Shown piece by piece: positions 25,885 through 34,046 of a DNA stretch of 64,000 nt. Made by a program: the position numbers and the translations under genes. The first letter of the stretch is position 1. Each line of letters opens with the position of its first letter. A model generated the notes under the pieces. That model did no database searches. It was given only the letters and a program-made list of their open reading frames with translations, and was not told where the DNA came from. Location of the stretch: assembly GCF_001645185.1 (NCBI RefSeq), contig NZ_LXTQ01000057.1, positions 116,381 through 180,380 of the forward strand, read 5' to 3'. The DNA comes from Methylobacillus sp. MM3. Its GTDB lineage: Bacteria; Pseudomonadota; Gammaproteobacteria; Burkholderiales; Methylophilaceae.

Positions 25885-26955
25885 CTATTTCGGGCGCGGA
25901 CGCGATAGCGCAGGTTGTACCGCCTGAAGCCTGCCGGCGCGCAACTCGGCCACGGCTTTGGCTACAGCGCGAGCTACATTGCGTGCTTCTTCCTGCACGG
26001 ACACATCACGGTCCAGCGCTTCGTGGCTGCTTGCGTAGGGTTCGTAATAACCGATGTAGCGGTCCAATCGCGCTTGCGCGCCCGCATCGATGAAACCCAT
26101 CCAGTCCAGCCAGTCCGTGAGAGCCTGACGCGAGCTTTCAATGCCGGCCACATCGCCGTGCACGATCAGGCCGTATACACGCCCGGCCAAATGTTGGGGA
26201 TAGTCCCATCCGGCCATTTCGAGCGCTTTCGCCTTGTCGGCATCCTTGCCTGACGTCGTGGTGGGATCGGGATTTCCGCCGTCGGCGCATACCAGGCGGT
26301 CGATCATCAGTTTCAACGGGCTGGGACTTTGGTACCAATATACCGGCGTGACAATGATGACCGCGTGCGCGGCGGTCCAGCGCTCATAGATTTCGGCCAT
26401 CCAGTCGTTGGTCTGGTTGAGCGCGTGGTTGGGGTAGCAACTGCATGGCCAGTGGCATAGCGGCATCGCCGTGGACACGCAGCCTTTGCAAGGGTGGATG
26501 TTGCGGCCGTATTCGGAGGTGAGCAGGCTCAGGTCGAGCACATCGGTCTGGATGTTGACCAGTTCCAGCGTTTCGCGTGCAATTCCCAATAGCCGGAATG
26601 TTTTGGACATCTCGCTGGAGCAGGTGCCCTCGTTGCGCGCCGAGCCGCAGATCAGCAATACGCGTGAGGGGCTGGCCGGGTCGGCCCATTTTTCTTGCGC
26701 CGCATCGATGCGATGTTTCGTGGCAACCCATTCGGCTGACAACTCATAGTCCGGATCGGCATATCCCGGCCCTGCTTTTTGCTTGAAAGGAGACTTGCGT
26801 TCTTCGGTATAGGCTTGCCAGGCGATCTCTTCAAGTCTTGCGATGGATTGCTCTTCCGCAGCAAAGGCCGGATCCCGGAAGACGGCCCGAAACCGGGTGC
26901 CAAATTCCGCACGATCGAGTTGGGCGGGCGCCTGGCCCGTGCGAATCTTAATCAT
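25885..26955 (-). CDS. NAD(P)H-dependent FMN reductase / flavodoxin-fold protein
   Basis: A 356-residue protein. A 95-residue N-terminal extension precedes a flavodoxin-like domain beginning VLLICGSARNEGTCSSEMSK, with VIIVTPVYWYQSPSPLKLMIDRL as the second FMN-contact region. A cysteine cluster (C156, C159, C167, C171, C173) interrupts the domain and recalls iron-sulfur flavoproteins, although the spacing is not the standard one. The ATG at 26955 has GGAGGCG upstream. It lies downstream of the kinase gene on the same strand (90 bases) and next to the cassette island. Substrate unknown. Confidence 0.82.
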   Translation of the reverse strand: MIKIRTGQAPAQLDRAEFGTRFRAVFRDPAFAAEEQSIARLEEIAWQAYTEERKSPFKQKAGPGYADPDYELSAEWVATKHRIDAAQEKWADPASPSRVLLICGSARNEGTCSSEMSKTFRLLGIARETLELVNIQTDVLDLSLLTSEYGRNIHPCKGCVSTAMPLCHWPCSCYPNHALNQTNDWMAEIYERWTAAHAVIIVTPVYWYQSPSPLKLMIDRLVCADGGNPDPTTTSGKDADKAKALEMAGWDYPQHLAGRVYGLIVHGDVAGIESSRQALTDWLDWMGFIDAGAQARLDRYIGYYEPYASSHEALDRDVSVQEEARNVARAVAKAVAELRAGRLQAVQPALSRPRPK

Positions 26956-27045
26956 TGTCGCCTCCGGCGATCTGGCGGGAGCGTATGAACGAAAAGAGCT
27001 TCATGGGCATCTCCTTGGTCAAGAAGCGAGTGACAATATCTGCCA

Positions 27046-28026
27046 TCACGCAGCGCGGGATTTATCGCATCCATCACACTCTTCGCGAAATGCGATCACC
27101 TCCGCAAGGGCGCCGGAATAAAGCCTATCCGCCAGCAGTGCGGGCGCCCATCCTTCCAGTGCTCTTTCCCACCACGAGAGCAGGAAGTATAAAAGCCACC
27201 ATACCGTGCGTTGGCGGCTCTCCGGCGAGTTGTCGCCATAAGCCTGCATGAATACTTCCACCATATGCGCAATATCATGGTTGCCGTACCGTTTTATCCT
27301 GCGATTAAGCAGCAGGTCTGCCATGAACTGGGCAGCGTCCATGGCGCCCGCGTTCATGAAGCGCAAACCGATATCGATGCCATAGACGCCGGTATTCGTC
27401 TGGATCAGGTTGGATGCCTTGAAATCGCCATGCAAGGGGACTTGCTCGGCGGGATGCTGTTCGATCTCGGCCAGGTCTTGGCGCATCCACTCAAATCCGT
27501 TGCGGGCCACTTTGTTCCGTACCGCCAGTGGGGCGCCGCTCGTTTCGATTTGACCGAGCAGTTGCGCATAGGGTTTTCCGGTTTTGCACTGAATCGGCGA
27601 AGAATGCAGTTTGCGCAGCCAGCTTGCCGCGAGGCGGAGGCTGTCGTCCAGCGCCTGATACCGGGGTATCTGTTTTATGTGCGCATCCAGGGTTTGCCCG
27701 GTCAAGAGCTCCATGGAAAAGGCGCAGGTTGCAGAGGAAATATCGTAGACATGCGGCGCCAGCGGCGGATTGCTTTGATCGCTTTCCAGCTGCTGCAAAA
27801 CCCGGTATTCGCGCAGCGCTTCGCATTCCTTTTCCGGGCCGGCACGGCGGTATTTTTTAAGAAAATATTTCGCGCCGCATTCCCGGCATGTCGCTGCGGC
27901 CACGTAGGAATACAGCCGCCGCGAGCCATTGAAAACGCGCCACCCTTTGCGGCTGCCACATGCGGCGCATGCCAGGCCCCAGAAGTCGAAGCTTTCCCAG
28001 CGCCGGGCACGCAGCTTTTGCCACAT
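27046..28026 (-). CDS. Zinc-ribbon plus APH-like kinase-fold protein
   Basis: A 326-residue protein. An N-terminal ribbon has CxxC pairs at C20/C23 and C47/C50, spaced to hold one zinc. The rest resembles aminoglycoside phosphotransferase or small-molecule kinases: a catalytic loop LHGDFKASN (H199, D201, N206) and a metal motif GIDIG (D218). Likely it phosphorylates a sugar, lipid or similar small molecule. Its start directly follows the stop of the methyltransferase gene, so the two are coupled. No specific substrate can be named. Confidence 0.75.
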   Translation of the reverse strand: MWQKLRARRWESFDFWGLACAACGSRKGWRVFNGSRRLYSYVAAATCRECGAKYFLKKYRRAGPEKECEALREYRVLQQLESDQSNPPLAPHVYDISSATCAFSMELLTGQTLDAHIKQIPRYQALDDSLRLAASWLRKLHSSPIQCKTGKPYAQLLGQIETSGAPLAVRNKVARNGFEWMRQDLAEIEQHPAEQVPLHGDFKASNLIQTNTGVYGIDIGLRFMNAGAMDAAQFMADLLLNRRIKRYGNHDIAHMVEVFMQAYGDNSPESRQRTVWWLLYFLLSWWERALEGWAPALLADRLYSGALAEVIAFREECDGCDKSRAA

Positions 28027-28695
28027 TCAACGAATCTTCTCGGCGACGATATAAACCGCTTCGCTTATGAGCGAATTGATACGACGCCTTCCAATTTCCC
28101 TTAGCCCGGCTTCCGACAGCAGGCGCTTGATCTCGTTGTTGGTAATGGGATGGCGTGCCGGCCGCTGGTGGTGGAGCAGTTTTTTGATCCGACGCCTGAA
28201 ACGCTGGTAGGGCGAATTCAGCGAGTGATTGATGACCACGAAATTGCGCGTCATGGAGGCTACGCCACGAAGGAACTCGATCTGTGTCTCCAAAGGGAAA
28301 TGCATCAGCACCCTGGCACACAGAGTGGCTTCGAACAGGGGTTCGCCACCGGTACGCTTGAAGGCATCGGTGACCTCGGTAGTAAAACGGTCGCCATGGC
28401 TTGCCAGTCGTTTTCTTGCTACCGCCAGCATTTCATCGGAAATGTCGGCACCATGCACGCGCAGGCCGGATTCAAGCAGTGTCTCTGCCAGGCGGCCTGT
28501 GCCGCAAGGCAAATCGAGCACGACGGTGTCGCGCGGCAAGCTGCTGAAACACTCGCGAATGATGCTTTTTTCCTGATTGTTGAATACGCGGCCGGGAAGA
28601 CTCGAAAAACGAACCCGATCGTATTCCTGCGCAATATCCGGATTCTTGTAATGCCGGGTAGCGTCCCATTCACGACTCACTTTTGTCTCGGGCAT
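28027..28695 (-). CDS. Class I SAM-dependent methyltransferase
   Basis: A 222-residue methyltransferase. Motif I is VVLDLPCGTGRLAETLL, motif II HGADISDEMLAVARKRL, and a later segment is ATLCARVLMHFPLETQIEFL. The C-terminus is rich in basic residues (RFRRRIKKLLHHQRPARH), suggesting membrane or phosphate binding. The ATG at 28695 is preferred, with GAAGGA 7 bases upstream; a TTG 18 bases earlier is less likely. It is the first gene of the group with the kinase-like and flavoprotein genes. Substrate unknown, perhaps a lipid-linked or sugar intermediate. Confidence 0.82.
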   Translation of the reverse strand: MPETKVSREWDATRHYKNPDIAQEYDRVRFSSLPGRVFNNQEKSIIRECFSSLPRDTVVLDLPCGTGRLAETLLESGLRVHGADISDEMLAVARKRLASHGDRFTTEVTDAFKRTGGEPLFEATLCARVLMHFPLETQIEFLRGVASMTRNFVVINHSLNSPYQRFRRRIKKLLHHQRPARHPITNNEIKRLLSEAGLREIGRRRINSLISEAVYIVAEKIR

Positions 28696-28752
28696 TTGAT
28701 TTTCCTTCGTCAAGTTGTGGGGGAGTACTGGTTTATTCCTGTTTCAAGCGGC

Positions 28753-29988
28753 TCATAGAAAAATCTCTGCCGGCGCCGGATGGCTGAGGAAAGCAGTCGG
28801 GCTTGCCGTCAGACCGTAGGCTCCTGATTGCAAGACTACGATCAGGTCGCCTTCGCACGCATGCCCCAGTTCCATCTTGTCGGCCAGCAGGTCGAGCGGG
28901 GTGCAAAGCGGTCCGACGACGGACGCGAGTGCCGCCGCGCTTTCGGGGACGACCCGGTTGCCGACAATGACCGGATAATTCTTGCGGATCACCTGGCCGA
29001 AATTACCGGAGGCGGCAAGATGGTGATGCAGCCCGCCGTCGGTGATGAGAAACAGCTGGTCGCGCGAAAACTTGCGTTCGAGGACGCGGCATACGTATAT
29101 CCCCGCCTCGCCGACCAGATAACGGCCCAGTTCGAGCACGAACCGGGCTTCGGGGAAATCGCGCCGCGCATCCGGCATCAATCCGGCAAGATGGGTTCCC
29201 ACCGCCTCCAGGTCCAGCGGCTGCTCGCCGGGAAAGTAAGGGATGCCGAACCCGCCGCCCAGGTTGAGTAGTTTCACCGGCCCTGGCGCATGAGCGGCCA
29301 GGCGCCGGGCCAGATCGAACGTGTTGCGCTGCGCTTCCATCAACGATTCGGCGCGTAAATTCTGCGAGCCGCAAAAAATATGGAAGCCGTAAAACTCGAG
29401 AGGCAATTCCGGCATGCACGCGAGCAACGCGGGCACCCGCTCGGCATCCACGCCAAATTGGCTGGCGCGGCCTCCCATCTGCATGCCGGACGAACGCAAC
29501 TCGAAATCCGGATTTACCCGCACCACGACTTTGGGGCGCAATCCAAGGGGGGCGGCTAATCGCGCCAGCCGCTCCACCTCGTGTTCGGATTCCACACTCA
29601 CCACGATGCCGGCTATCGCCGCGTCGCGTAATTCCCGGTCCGACTTTCCCGGTCCGGCGAAACTGATGCCGGCTGGCTGCATGGGCGTATCCAGAGCGAC
29701 CTTCAACTCCCCCTCCGATGCCACGTCGAAACCGTCTACCAGCCCGGCAAAATGCCGCACGACGGCCGGCATCGGGTTGGCCTTGATCGCGTAATGCAAA
29801 TGAATGTCCGGCGGCAATGCGGCGCGCAAGCGGGCAACGCGCTCGGTGATCAGGTGGCTGTCATAGGCATAGAAAGGCGTGCCGGTAATCTGTTCTGCCA
29901 GCAGGGTGAGCGGCATGCCGCCGATGTTGAGGCAGTTATCCTCGACCGGGAAGGGCGGATTCTGGAGGTGGTGGACGGGACGGTTCAT
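28753..29988 (-). CDS. PLP-dependent decarboxylase, exosortase A-associated (TIGR03099 type)
   Basis: A 411-residue fold-III PLP enzyme of the diaminopimelate/ornithine decarboxylase superfamily. The PLP lysine is K69 (HYAIKANPMPAVVRHF). Other family motifs are FDVASEGEL, FYGFHIFCGSQN, LNLGGGFGIPYF and, at the second subunit's contribution, VVGPLCTPLDLL. The ATG at 29988 overlaps the TGA of the AMP-ligase gene (ATGA), indicating coupling. Together with the ligase and the nearby ACP it probably decarboxylates a carrier-bound amino acid; the free-acid alternative cannot be excluded. Confidence 0.9.
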   Translation of the reverse strand: MNRPVHHLQNPPFPVEDNCLNIGGMPLTLLAEQITGTPFYAYDSHLITERVARLRAALPPDIHLHYAIKANPMPAVVRHFAGLVDGFDVASEGELKVALDTPMQPAGISFAGPGKSDRELRDAAIAGIVVSVESEHEVERLARLAAPLGLRPKVVVRVNPDFELRSSGMQMGGRASQFGVDAERVPALLACMPELPLEFYGFHIFCGSQNLRAESLMEAQRNTFDLARRLAAHAPGPVKLLNLGGGFGIPYFPGEQPLDLEAVGTHLAGLMPDARRDFPEARFVLELGRYLVGEAGIYVCRVLERKFSRDQLFLITDGGLHHHLAASGNFGQVIRKNYPVIVGNRVVPESAAALASVVGPLCTPLDLLADKMELGHACEGDLIVVLQSGAYGLTASPTAFLSHPAPAEIFL

Positions 29989-31574
29989 GATGGCGCCTTC
30001 TCGCACAGGCCAGCCAGCTCTTCGGCCAGTTGTCTGCGGTCGAATTTGCCGTTGGGGCCGCGCGGCAAGGGCTCCTCCCGGACGGCGATCCGGTCCGGGA
30101 CCATATAGGCCGGCAATTGCCGCTGGCATGCGGCCATGAGTTTTTCGCTGATCGAGCCGTCTTGATCCGACGTGTAAACCGCCACGGCTACCGATTGGCC
30201 CAGCACGGGGTGAGACATCCCGACCGCCGCTGCTTCCGCCACCAGGCCGGTGGCGTAGATCACTTCCTCCACCTCGGTCGGGCTGACCCGGTAGCCGGAA
30301 GTCTTGATCATGTCGTCGTGCCGTCCGATGAAGTACAGAAAACCTTCCTCATCCATCTTTACCGTGTCGCCGGACCAGACGGCCATTTCCGGCATGGGCA
30401 GCCCCATAGGCATCCCCGGTGCGGGCCGGTAGCGCTCAGCGGTTTTCTCGGGGTCGTTCCAGTACCCCAGCGTGACATGCACGCCGCGCTGTACCAGTTC
30501 GCCCGGTTCGTTCGGCTGGCAAAGCGTGCCATCCTTGCGCACCACCAGCACCTCGGCACCGGGGATCGCCTTGCCGATGGAGCCGGGGTGGCGATCCAAT
30601 TCGTCCGGCGGTAACCAGGTGGAGCGAAACGCCTCGGTCAGGCCGTACATCAGATGGGGCCGGGTTTTGGGCAGCTTGGTGCGCAGTGCGGTCAGCGTGG
30701 CAATCGGCATCGCGCCGCCGGAATTGGTGATATAGCGCAGATGCGCTTCTATGCCGACGGGCCAGTCCAGTTGCGCGAGCTGTATCCAAAGCGGCGGCAC
30801 GGCGGCCAGCCCGGTAATTCTTTCGCGGGCCACGGTCTGGATCACGTCGCGCGGAAAAAGATAATTCATCAGCACAGCAGAGGCCCCGACACGGAAAGCG
30901 GTGGTGAGCTGGCTCAGGCCGTAATCGAAACTCAGCGGCAGCACCGCAAGGATGCGGTCTTCCGGCCGGTTTTCCAGGTAATGCGAAACGCTATCCGCAC
31001 CCGCGACGAGGTTGCGATGCGACAGCACCACGCCTTTCGGCTTGCCGGTGCTGCCGGAGGTATACAGGATCGCCGCCATGTCGGCGTCGATGGTTCGGTG
31101 CGGCGGCACGGGCGCGACGTTCGAGCGCTCGGACCAGTTTACGCAGGCCAGATTTGCCATCGGCGGCAGCGCCTGGTCGGAAACCGCAACCACGCATCGC
31201 AAATCCGGACAGGCGGGAAAAACCGGGCGCAGCAATTCCAGGCGTTCCGGCGTGGTGACGAGGATGCGGACATTGCAATCCTGGAGGATATGCCCGACCT
31301 GCTCGGGCTTGAGCAGCGGATTGACCGGTACGAACACACCGCCCGCGGCAGCGGCGCCGAACAGGGCGGCAACCGTGTCGATGCGCTTGTCCATGTACAC
31401 GGCCACGCGATCGCGGCGGCCCAGCCCCAGATCGAGAAACAGGTTGGCCGCACACGCGACTTCCTTCGCCAGCGCGACATAATCCACTTCACGCGCGTGA
31501 TCGCGCAGGGCGGTGCGTCGTGGCGCAACTTCCGCTTGCTGCCGGATCAACTCATGGATCAACATGCCTGTCAC
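29985..31574 (-). CDS. Acyl-CoA/ACP ligase (AMP-forming), exosortase A-associated (TIGR03098 type)
   Basis: A 529-residue adenylate-forming enzyme. It has the P-loop-like AILYTSGSTGKPKGVVLSH, LMYGLTEAFRSTWL, DTVKMDEEGFLYFIGRHDDM and the C-terminal catalytic lysine segment PRGPNGKFDRRQL. It activates a carboxylic acid with ATP and transfers it to a thiol, here probably the ACP at 32968. A GTG start at 31574 overlaps the stop of the preceding gene and has GGAGG 8 bases upstream; the ATG at 31565 is the alternative. It is coupled to both neighbours. Confidence 0.92.
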   Translation of the reverse strand: MTGMLIHELIRQQAEVAPRRTALRDHAREVDYVALAKEVACAANLFLDLGLGRRDRVAVYMDKRIDTVAALFGAAAAGGVFVPVNPLLKPEQVGHILQDCNVRILVTTPERLELLRPVFPACPDLRCVVAVSDQALPPMANLACVNWSERSNVAPVPPHRTIDADMAAILYTSGSTGKPKGVVLSHRNLVAGADSVSHYLENRPEDRILAVLPLSFDYGLSQLTTAFRVGASAVLMNYLFPRDVIQTVARERITGLAAVPPLWIQLAQLDWPVGIEAHLRYITNSGGAMPIATLTALRTKLPKTRPHLMYGLTEAFRSTWLPPDELDRHPGSIGKAIPGAEVLVVRKDGTLCQPNEPGELVQRGVHVTLGYWNDPEKTAERYRPAPGMPMGLPMPEMAVWSGDTVKMDEEGFLYFIGRHDDMIKTSGYRVSPTEVEEVIYATGLVAEAAAVGMSHPVLGQSVAVAVYTSDQDGSISEKLMAACQRQLPAYMVPDRIAVREEPLPRGPNGKFDRRQLAEELAGLCEKAPS

Positions 31575-32746
31575 CGTGGATGCCTCCCTCCGATGATGCC
31601 CGATGCGGCGCGGAAATAATGTCTGAACAGAGCCAGCGCCTTTTTCGCGACGCGGCGGGATATTTCGTTCGCCGCCCCTGCTAGCCCACTCGAGGTGCGA
31701 GGGTTGTAGGCCACGATACCCCAGCGCTCCCGCCGATGGCTCATCCAGTCCTGCTTGTACGGCTCGTCGCCGATCAGAAAATCGACCTCGCGCACGCGAT
31801 CCACGTCGATGACGTGCTGCATCAGGTGGTTCGTCAGGAGTGACCCGACGGACAGGTGCGCATGATTCGTATCGTACGCCAGCTTGTAAATGGATGCGCG
31901 CCCATCGTTGACGAGCCAGATCTGGGCCGCCACCGGCTGTTCGCCGAGATACGCCAATCCCAGCCGCAATTGGTCTTTGCCTGCATGCAGCCGGATCAGT
32001 CCGGGAATGAAATCCGGGAACGGCTCGGACTTGTTCCAGCGCGCCCGATAAAGTTTTTCATAGGCGGCGATGCCCGGCTCAAGCCTGTCGCCACCGGCCA
32101 CGATCTCCAGCCGCCCGCCCGCCATGCCCAGAAACAGTCTGCTTTTCCGCTGCAAGGTGTTGCGCAGGCGCGGCGGCAGGGTTTGGAAGTATTGCGCGTG
32201 GGAACGTCCTTCGACCGGCAGAAACCAGTTGCCGAAACAGAAATACTCGAACGCCAGCCATCCCGCCTGTCGCAATGCACGCGCCGTGGCGGAAAATTCC
32301 GGTTGGTCGGCGGCCATCGGGAATAGCGTGATCGAAGGGCAGGCGTCTTGGGTCCGAAGCACCCGGAACAATGCGGTCAGCGCCGGTTCGGCGAATTCGC
32401 TTCGCGGCAAGGGGGCGAAGAGGCCAGTGTAGTAATTGGCAAGTGCCAGGAGTCGCTTCTCGCCTCGCTCTTGCCGTACCGGCAGCATTGCCACCGTATG
32501 GCCGCTGGTTGCGTCCGCTACCCGATAGAGGCAAACCTCGGTCGAAGGCGGCATGGCCGTGGCAGCCAGGAGCTGGAACCATTCCAGGCCCAGATCGAAA
32601 CTGGTCGCTTCGGCCTGATCGAACAAATCGCGGCTATCCGGCGATAGCGACCTGAAATCGTCCAGTCGCTGGATGGTAAATGCGCTGGGGGAGTCGGCGT
32701 TTTCATCGCAGTTACTCGCCGTCCGCGTCATGGTGGAGATGGCCAT
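31571..32746 (-). CDS. GNAT/FemAB-like acyltransferase (BioF2-type), XrtA locus
   Basis: About 391 residues from the start I chose. The C-terminal half shows the double-GNAT pattern of the 'acetyltransferase involved in cellulose biosynthesis, CelD/BioF2' group: PPRLRNTLQRKSRLF, LYRARWNKSEPFPDFIPGLI, LGLAYLGEQPVAAQIWLV and YKLAYDTNHAHLSVGSLL. The end reads EVDFLIGDEPYKQDWMS, also close to the fused domain at 34043-36079 (DFLMGDSQYKRSL). The start is uncertain: 32917, 32746 and 32731 are in frame and none has a clear ribosome site. It is the first gene of the ligase-decarboxylase operon and probably transfers the carrier-bound group to a sugar. Confidence 0.8.
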   Translation of the reverse strand: MAISTMTRTASNCDENADSPSAFTIQRLDDFRSLSPDSRDLFDQAEATSFDLGLEWFQLLAATAMPPSTEVCLYRVADATSGHTVAMLPVRQERGEKRLLALANYYTGLFAPLPRSEFAEPALTALFRVLRTQDACPSITLFPMAADQPEFSATARALRQAGWLAFEYFCFGNWFLPVEGRSHAQYFQTLPPRLRNTLQRKSRLFLGMAGGRLEIVAGGDRLEPGIAAYEKLYRARWNKSEPFPDFIPGLIRLHAGKDQLRLGLAYLGEQPVAAQIWLVNDGRASIYKLAYDTNHAHLSVGSLLTNHLMQHVIDVDRVREVDFLIGDEPYKQDWMSHRRERWGIVAYNPRTSSGLAGAANEISRRVAKKALALFRHYFRAASGIIGGRHPR

Positions 32747-32967
32747 CAGAAGGCGCGAGCAAACGCTGCCGCCGGGCCGCCGGGGCGGGCTATCGATCCG
32801 TTTGATGCTCCGCGCCAACTGAAGATTTCGCTCATGCCGGGCCTCGCGATCTGCATCTCTCATCAGCCGGAAGCCATCGAAACCGACGCCAAATGGTGAG
32901 GACGCGAAAAATGACATAAACTATTGCTGTAGAAGGATTATCGCACTCACCTTGCGGGACTTCAAAC

Positions 32968-33219
32968 ATGGATACGATCGGCGTCGTGAAAGACCTGCTT
33001 GCCCATACGCTCCAGATCGGACGGCGTGCCGATGCATACACGGCAGACTCTCCCTTGCTGGGCGCCATGCCCGAACTCGACTCCATGGCCGTCGTCAACC
33101 TGATCACCGCCATGGAGGAGCAGTTCGGATTCGTGGTGCAGGACGATGAAATCACTGCCGAGGCTTTCGCCACGCTAGGTTCCCTCACCAGGTTTGTCGA
33201 CCGGAAACTCAGGCAATAA
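32968..33219 (+). CDS. Acyl carrier protein of the XrtA-associated module
   Basis: An 83-residue four-helix carrier. The phosphopantetheine serine is S39 in PELDSMAVVNLITAMEEQFG, the canonical DSM/DSL motif. It is acidic, as expected. It is divergent from the AMP-ligase operon and 2 bases from the hydrolase 2 gene. It is probably loaded by the ligase at 29985-31574. It is not the housekeeping AcpP, since no fab genes are nearby. Confidence 0.93.
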   Translation: MDTIGVVKDLLAHTLQIGRRADAYTADSPLLGAMPELDSMAVVNLITAMEEQFGFVVQDDEITAEAFATLGSLTRFVDRKLRQ

Positions 33220-33221
33220 AT

Positions 33222-34046
33222 ATGCGCCAGCCGGGTTTTCAGATGGAACCCTTTTTTCTGACCGGCAGGCATGGCGCATTATTCTGTCTTTATCTCGCCC
33301 CCCACGGCCGTGTACCGAAAGCCGCCATACTCTACCTCCATCCCTTTGCGGAAGAGATGCACAAGTCCCGGCGCATGGCGGCGCTGCAAGCCCGGCATCT
33401 GGCGGCAAACGGCTACGCGGTGCTGCAGGTCGATCTCACCGGTTGCGGCGACAGTGCCTGCGATTTCGGCGATGCCCGCTGGGAAACCTGGCGCGACGAT
33501 GCGCGACGTGCGCATGTCTGGCTGACGGAGCGGGCTCCCGGACCGGTAATGTTGTGGGGCCTGCGCAGCGGCGCCGCCCTGGCGGTCGTGATGGCAGGAG
33601 AGCTTTCCGGCGTCTCGCGCCTCTTGCTCTGGCAGCCCATGATCAACGGCGAACTATTTCTGCAGCAGTTTCTGCGCATCAAGCTCGCCAATGAAATGCT
33701 GAGCGCAGGCCAGTCGCATAGCGGCACGAATGGGCTCGTCGCCAGACTGAAGGCAGGCGTGGCAATCGAGGTGGGCGGCTATCTGCTGGCCCCGGAGATG
33801 GCCACCGCGTTGCAGGCGCTGAAACTCGACCATCTTGCGCCACCCTGTCCGGTGGAATGGTTCGAGGTGAGCCCGCAGGGCGGAGGCGTATTGAGCCCGG
33901 CCAATCAAGGGGTAATCGACACCTGGCGCCGCGCGGGCGTGGATGTGCGCGGCCATGTTCTGGCGGGCGAGCCTTTCTGGACGACGCAGGAAATCATGGA
34001 GTGTCCGGAACTGGTGACCGCAACGCTGAAGAGCCTGGAACCATGA
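33222..34046 (+). CDS. Alpha/beta hydrolase, exosortase A-associated hydrolase 2 (TIGR03101 type)
   Basis: A 274-residue protein with an alpha/beta-hydrolase pattern: AAILYLHPFAEEMHKSRRMA, then VLQVDLTGCGDSACDF, then MLWGLRSGAALAVVMAGE at the nucleophile-elbow position. The elbow reads GLRSGAA, so the nucleophile is Ser in a variant motif. It sits between acp and the fusion gene, whose ATG overlaps its stop. The reaction is unknown; release or editing of the ACP thioester is a reasonable guess. Confidence 0.87.
   Translation: MRQPGFQMEPFFLTGRHGALFCLYLAPHGRVPKAAILYLHPFAEEMHKSRRMAALQARHLAANGYAVLQVDLTGCGDSACDFGDARWETWRDDARRAHVWLTERAPGPVMLWGLRSGAALAVVMAGELSGVSRLLLWQPMINGELFLQQFLRIKLANEMLSAGQSHSGTNGLVARLKAGVAIEVGGYLLAPEMATALQALKLDHLAPPCPVEWFEVSPQGGGVLSPANQGVIDTWRRAGVDVRGHVLAGEPFWTTQEIMECPELVTATLKSLEP

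Noticed and set aside
26956..27045. Possible 20-codon leader frame (…KLFSFIRSRQIAGG…) before the flavoprotein gene
   Set aside because: Too short to support without conservation data, although a ribosome-site-like AAGGAG precedes it.
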